Shown in pieces: positions 53,516 to 54,140 of a DNA stretch of 54,140 nt. Positions within the stretch are counted from its first letter, which is position 1. Every line of letters begins with the position of its first letter. This DNA is from Pseudomonas sp. GM78 (GTDB lineage Bacteria; Pseudomonadota; Gammaproteobacteria; Pseudomonadales; Pseudomonadaceae): positions 1 to 54,140 of the forward strand of contig NZ_AKJF01000206.1 in assembly GCF_000282475.1 (NCBI RefSeq), given 5' to 3'. A program made the translations under genes and the position numbers. The notes beneath the pieces are model-generated. The model was not told where the DNA came from. It made no database searches and worked only from the letters and a program-made list of their open reading frames with translations.

Positions 53516-53742
53516 AGATTGAACCTGCCTTCATCGCTGATAACGCTTGGACGCTCTTGTAGAAAGTCCTCATCAGCCTTGGGCAATTCAGCCAGTGACA
53601 ACCAGCTCGGGCGAACAGGACGCAGGGTTATGGTGTCGCCGCTGCGGGTAATTTCCAGCTCCCCGACACCTTCATAAGCCATGTCAGTGGGAAGGCGAAT
53701 TGCCTGATTCTTACCGTTCTTGAAAATTGAGACCGTGCGCAT
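53512..53742 (-). CDS. vapB: VapB antitoxin (AbrB-type)
   Basis: A 76-residue antitoxin: N-terminal SpoVT/AbrB swapped-hairpin DNA-binding domain (VSIFKNGKNQAIRLPTDM, GVGELEITRSGDTITLRP) and a C-terminal toxin-wrapping tail (LPKADEDFLQERP). It neutralises VapC and represses the operon with it. First gene of the pair, with a clear promoter and operator upstream. Confidence 0.92.
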   Translation of the reverse strand: MRTVSIFKNGKNQAIRLPTDMAYEGVGELEITRSGDTITLRPVRPSWLSLAELPKADEDFLQERPSVISDEGRFNL

Positions 53743-53774
53743 GACGTCACTCCTGCCGATTGACTGACAGGTGC

Positions 53775-53811
53775 AATATAGTCATGCGCGCAGGCATATG
53801 CAAGGCATATG
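53775..53811 (-). promoter_or_regulatory. vapBC promoter with CATATG operator repeats
   Basis: On the minus strand TTGCAT (53803-53798) and TATATT (53780-53775) are separated by exactly 17 bp, a good sigma-70 promoter. Two copies of GGCATATG (53793-53800 and 53804-53811), each centred on the palindrome CATATG, overlap the -35 and are the likely VapBC operator. Confidence 0.75.
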
Positions 53812-53830
53812 TTTGCTCTCACTTGATGAC

Positions 53831-53908
53831 GAGCTGCACGGTAATCGGCACATGCACACCCGAGCGCAAACTGTTGACCCCGTCGCGCAGTGATTGCACG
53901 CTCGGCCC
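53831..53908 (-). pseudogene. Duplicated 78-bp fragment of pcaQ
   Basis: This stretch matches 52764-52842 (about codons 75-101 of pcaQ) in the same orientation with three substitutions and a small indel at the end. The homology stops sharply at both sides; the right junction is followed by a T6-G8 run (53914-53927). It cannot encode a functional protein. With full pcaQ on the other side of vapBC, it shows that a pcaQ copy was broken or duplicated here. Confidence 0.9.
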
Positions 53909-53971
53909 GGCCATTTTTTGGGGGGGGCATATCCATTGCTGCGGTAACGGCGGCTTATGGTTTCGCCCTTA

Positions 53972-54074
53972 CTGTAGGAGCGAGCATGCTCGCGATGGAG
54001 GTCAACGATGGCGCGGGGAGCCTGATACACCGTGGTGCTCTCAAGTTTTTCGCGAGCATGCTCGCTCCTACAGG
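53972..54074. repeat. Inverted REP pair (BIME-like)
   Basis: GTAGGAGCGAGCATGCTCGC (53974-53993) and GCGAGCATGCTCGCTCCTAC (54052-54071) are exact mirror copies about 58 bp apart. They belong to the same family as 19594-19858 and 26712-26812. Beyond them to the window edge I see no gene. Confidence 0.9.
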
Positions 54075-54140
54075 GGTCGCCGCGATGGGCCATCCCTGGC
54101 CCAGCGCGGCTAAACCGGCGTCCTGCCGGTTTCCCCACTG

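Overview
The window looks like chromosomal DNA of a Pseudomonas, most likely the P. fluorescens group. The evidence is high-GC coding sequence on both strands, a class II (medium-chain) PHA synthase, a DUF6124 gene of a type I know only from pseudomonads, Pseudomonas-type REP palindromes (GCGAGCATGCTCGC flanked by TCCTACAG), a pcaQ-pcaH-pcaG block and many LysR/GntR-controlled catabolic islands. No rRNA, tRNA, CRISPR, prophage or transposase gene was seen.

Layout. 1-3509: 3' end of a very large RTX-type secreted protein with fourteen ~55-residue repeats. 3540-7713: LuxR regulator, Old Yellow Enzyme plus NTF2-like protein, LysR. 7759-11789: four-gene operon (SDR, MFS carrier, split transketolase) with a divergent LysR. 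12912-16035: LysR and divergent secreted alkylsulfatase. 16137-18729: class V aminotransferase, ion channel, GFA-family protein. 18999-19576: an apparently structured RNA leader and a DUF6124 gene. 19594-21657: REP array and an orphan class II phaC. 22055-24071: phospholipase D lipoprotein and a DUF5329 gene broken by one TAG codon. 24357-28448: MFS carrier, alpha/beta hydrolase, dihydroxyacetophenone-dioxygenase-like cupin, LysR. 28636-35459: 951-residue winged-helix/ATPase regulator, SDR, HSL esterase, second Old Yellow Enzyme, cysteine hydrolase.

35676-50652 is the most coherent and most interesting block: a pectin/galacturonate system. On the minus strand, a KdgM-type porin, uronate dehydrogenase and an SMP-30 lactonase form one operon. 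Facing it is a plus-strand operon: an enolase-superfamily sugar-acid enzyme, an ABC importer of the peptide class with two 536-residue binding proteins flanking one permease, two ATPases, a small CHMI-type tautomerase and a GH28 polygalacturonase. Two divergent FCD-type GntR regulators close the block. The divergent promoter region holds repeated TTGT/ACAA operator-like sites, and strong hairpins sit in the intergenic gaps of the ABC operon. The inferred route is polygalacturonide cleavage, porin and ABC uptake, oxidation of galacturonate to galactarolactone, lactone opening, then dehydration. Later enzymes must be encoded elsewhere.

50673-53064 holds pcaG, pcaH and pcaQ (protocatechuate ring cleavage). 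A VapBC toxin-antitoxin pair lies directly upstream of pcaQ, and a near-identical 78-bp copy of the inside of pcaQ lies on its far side, so the locus was rearranged. A REP pair closes the window.

All functional calls come from reading translated sequence and remembered family features; no database search was run.
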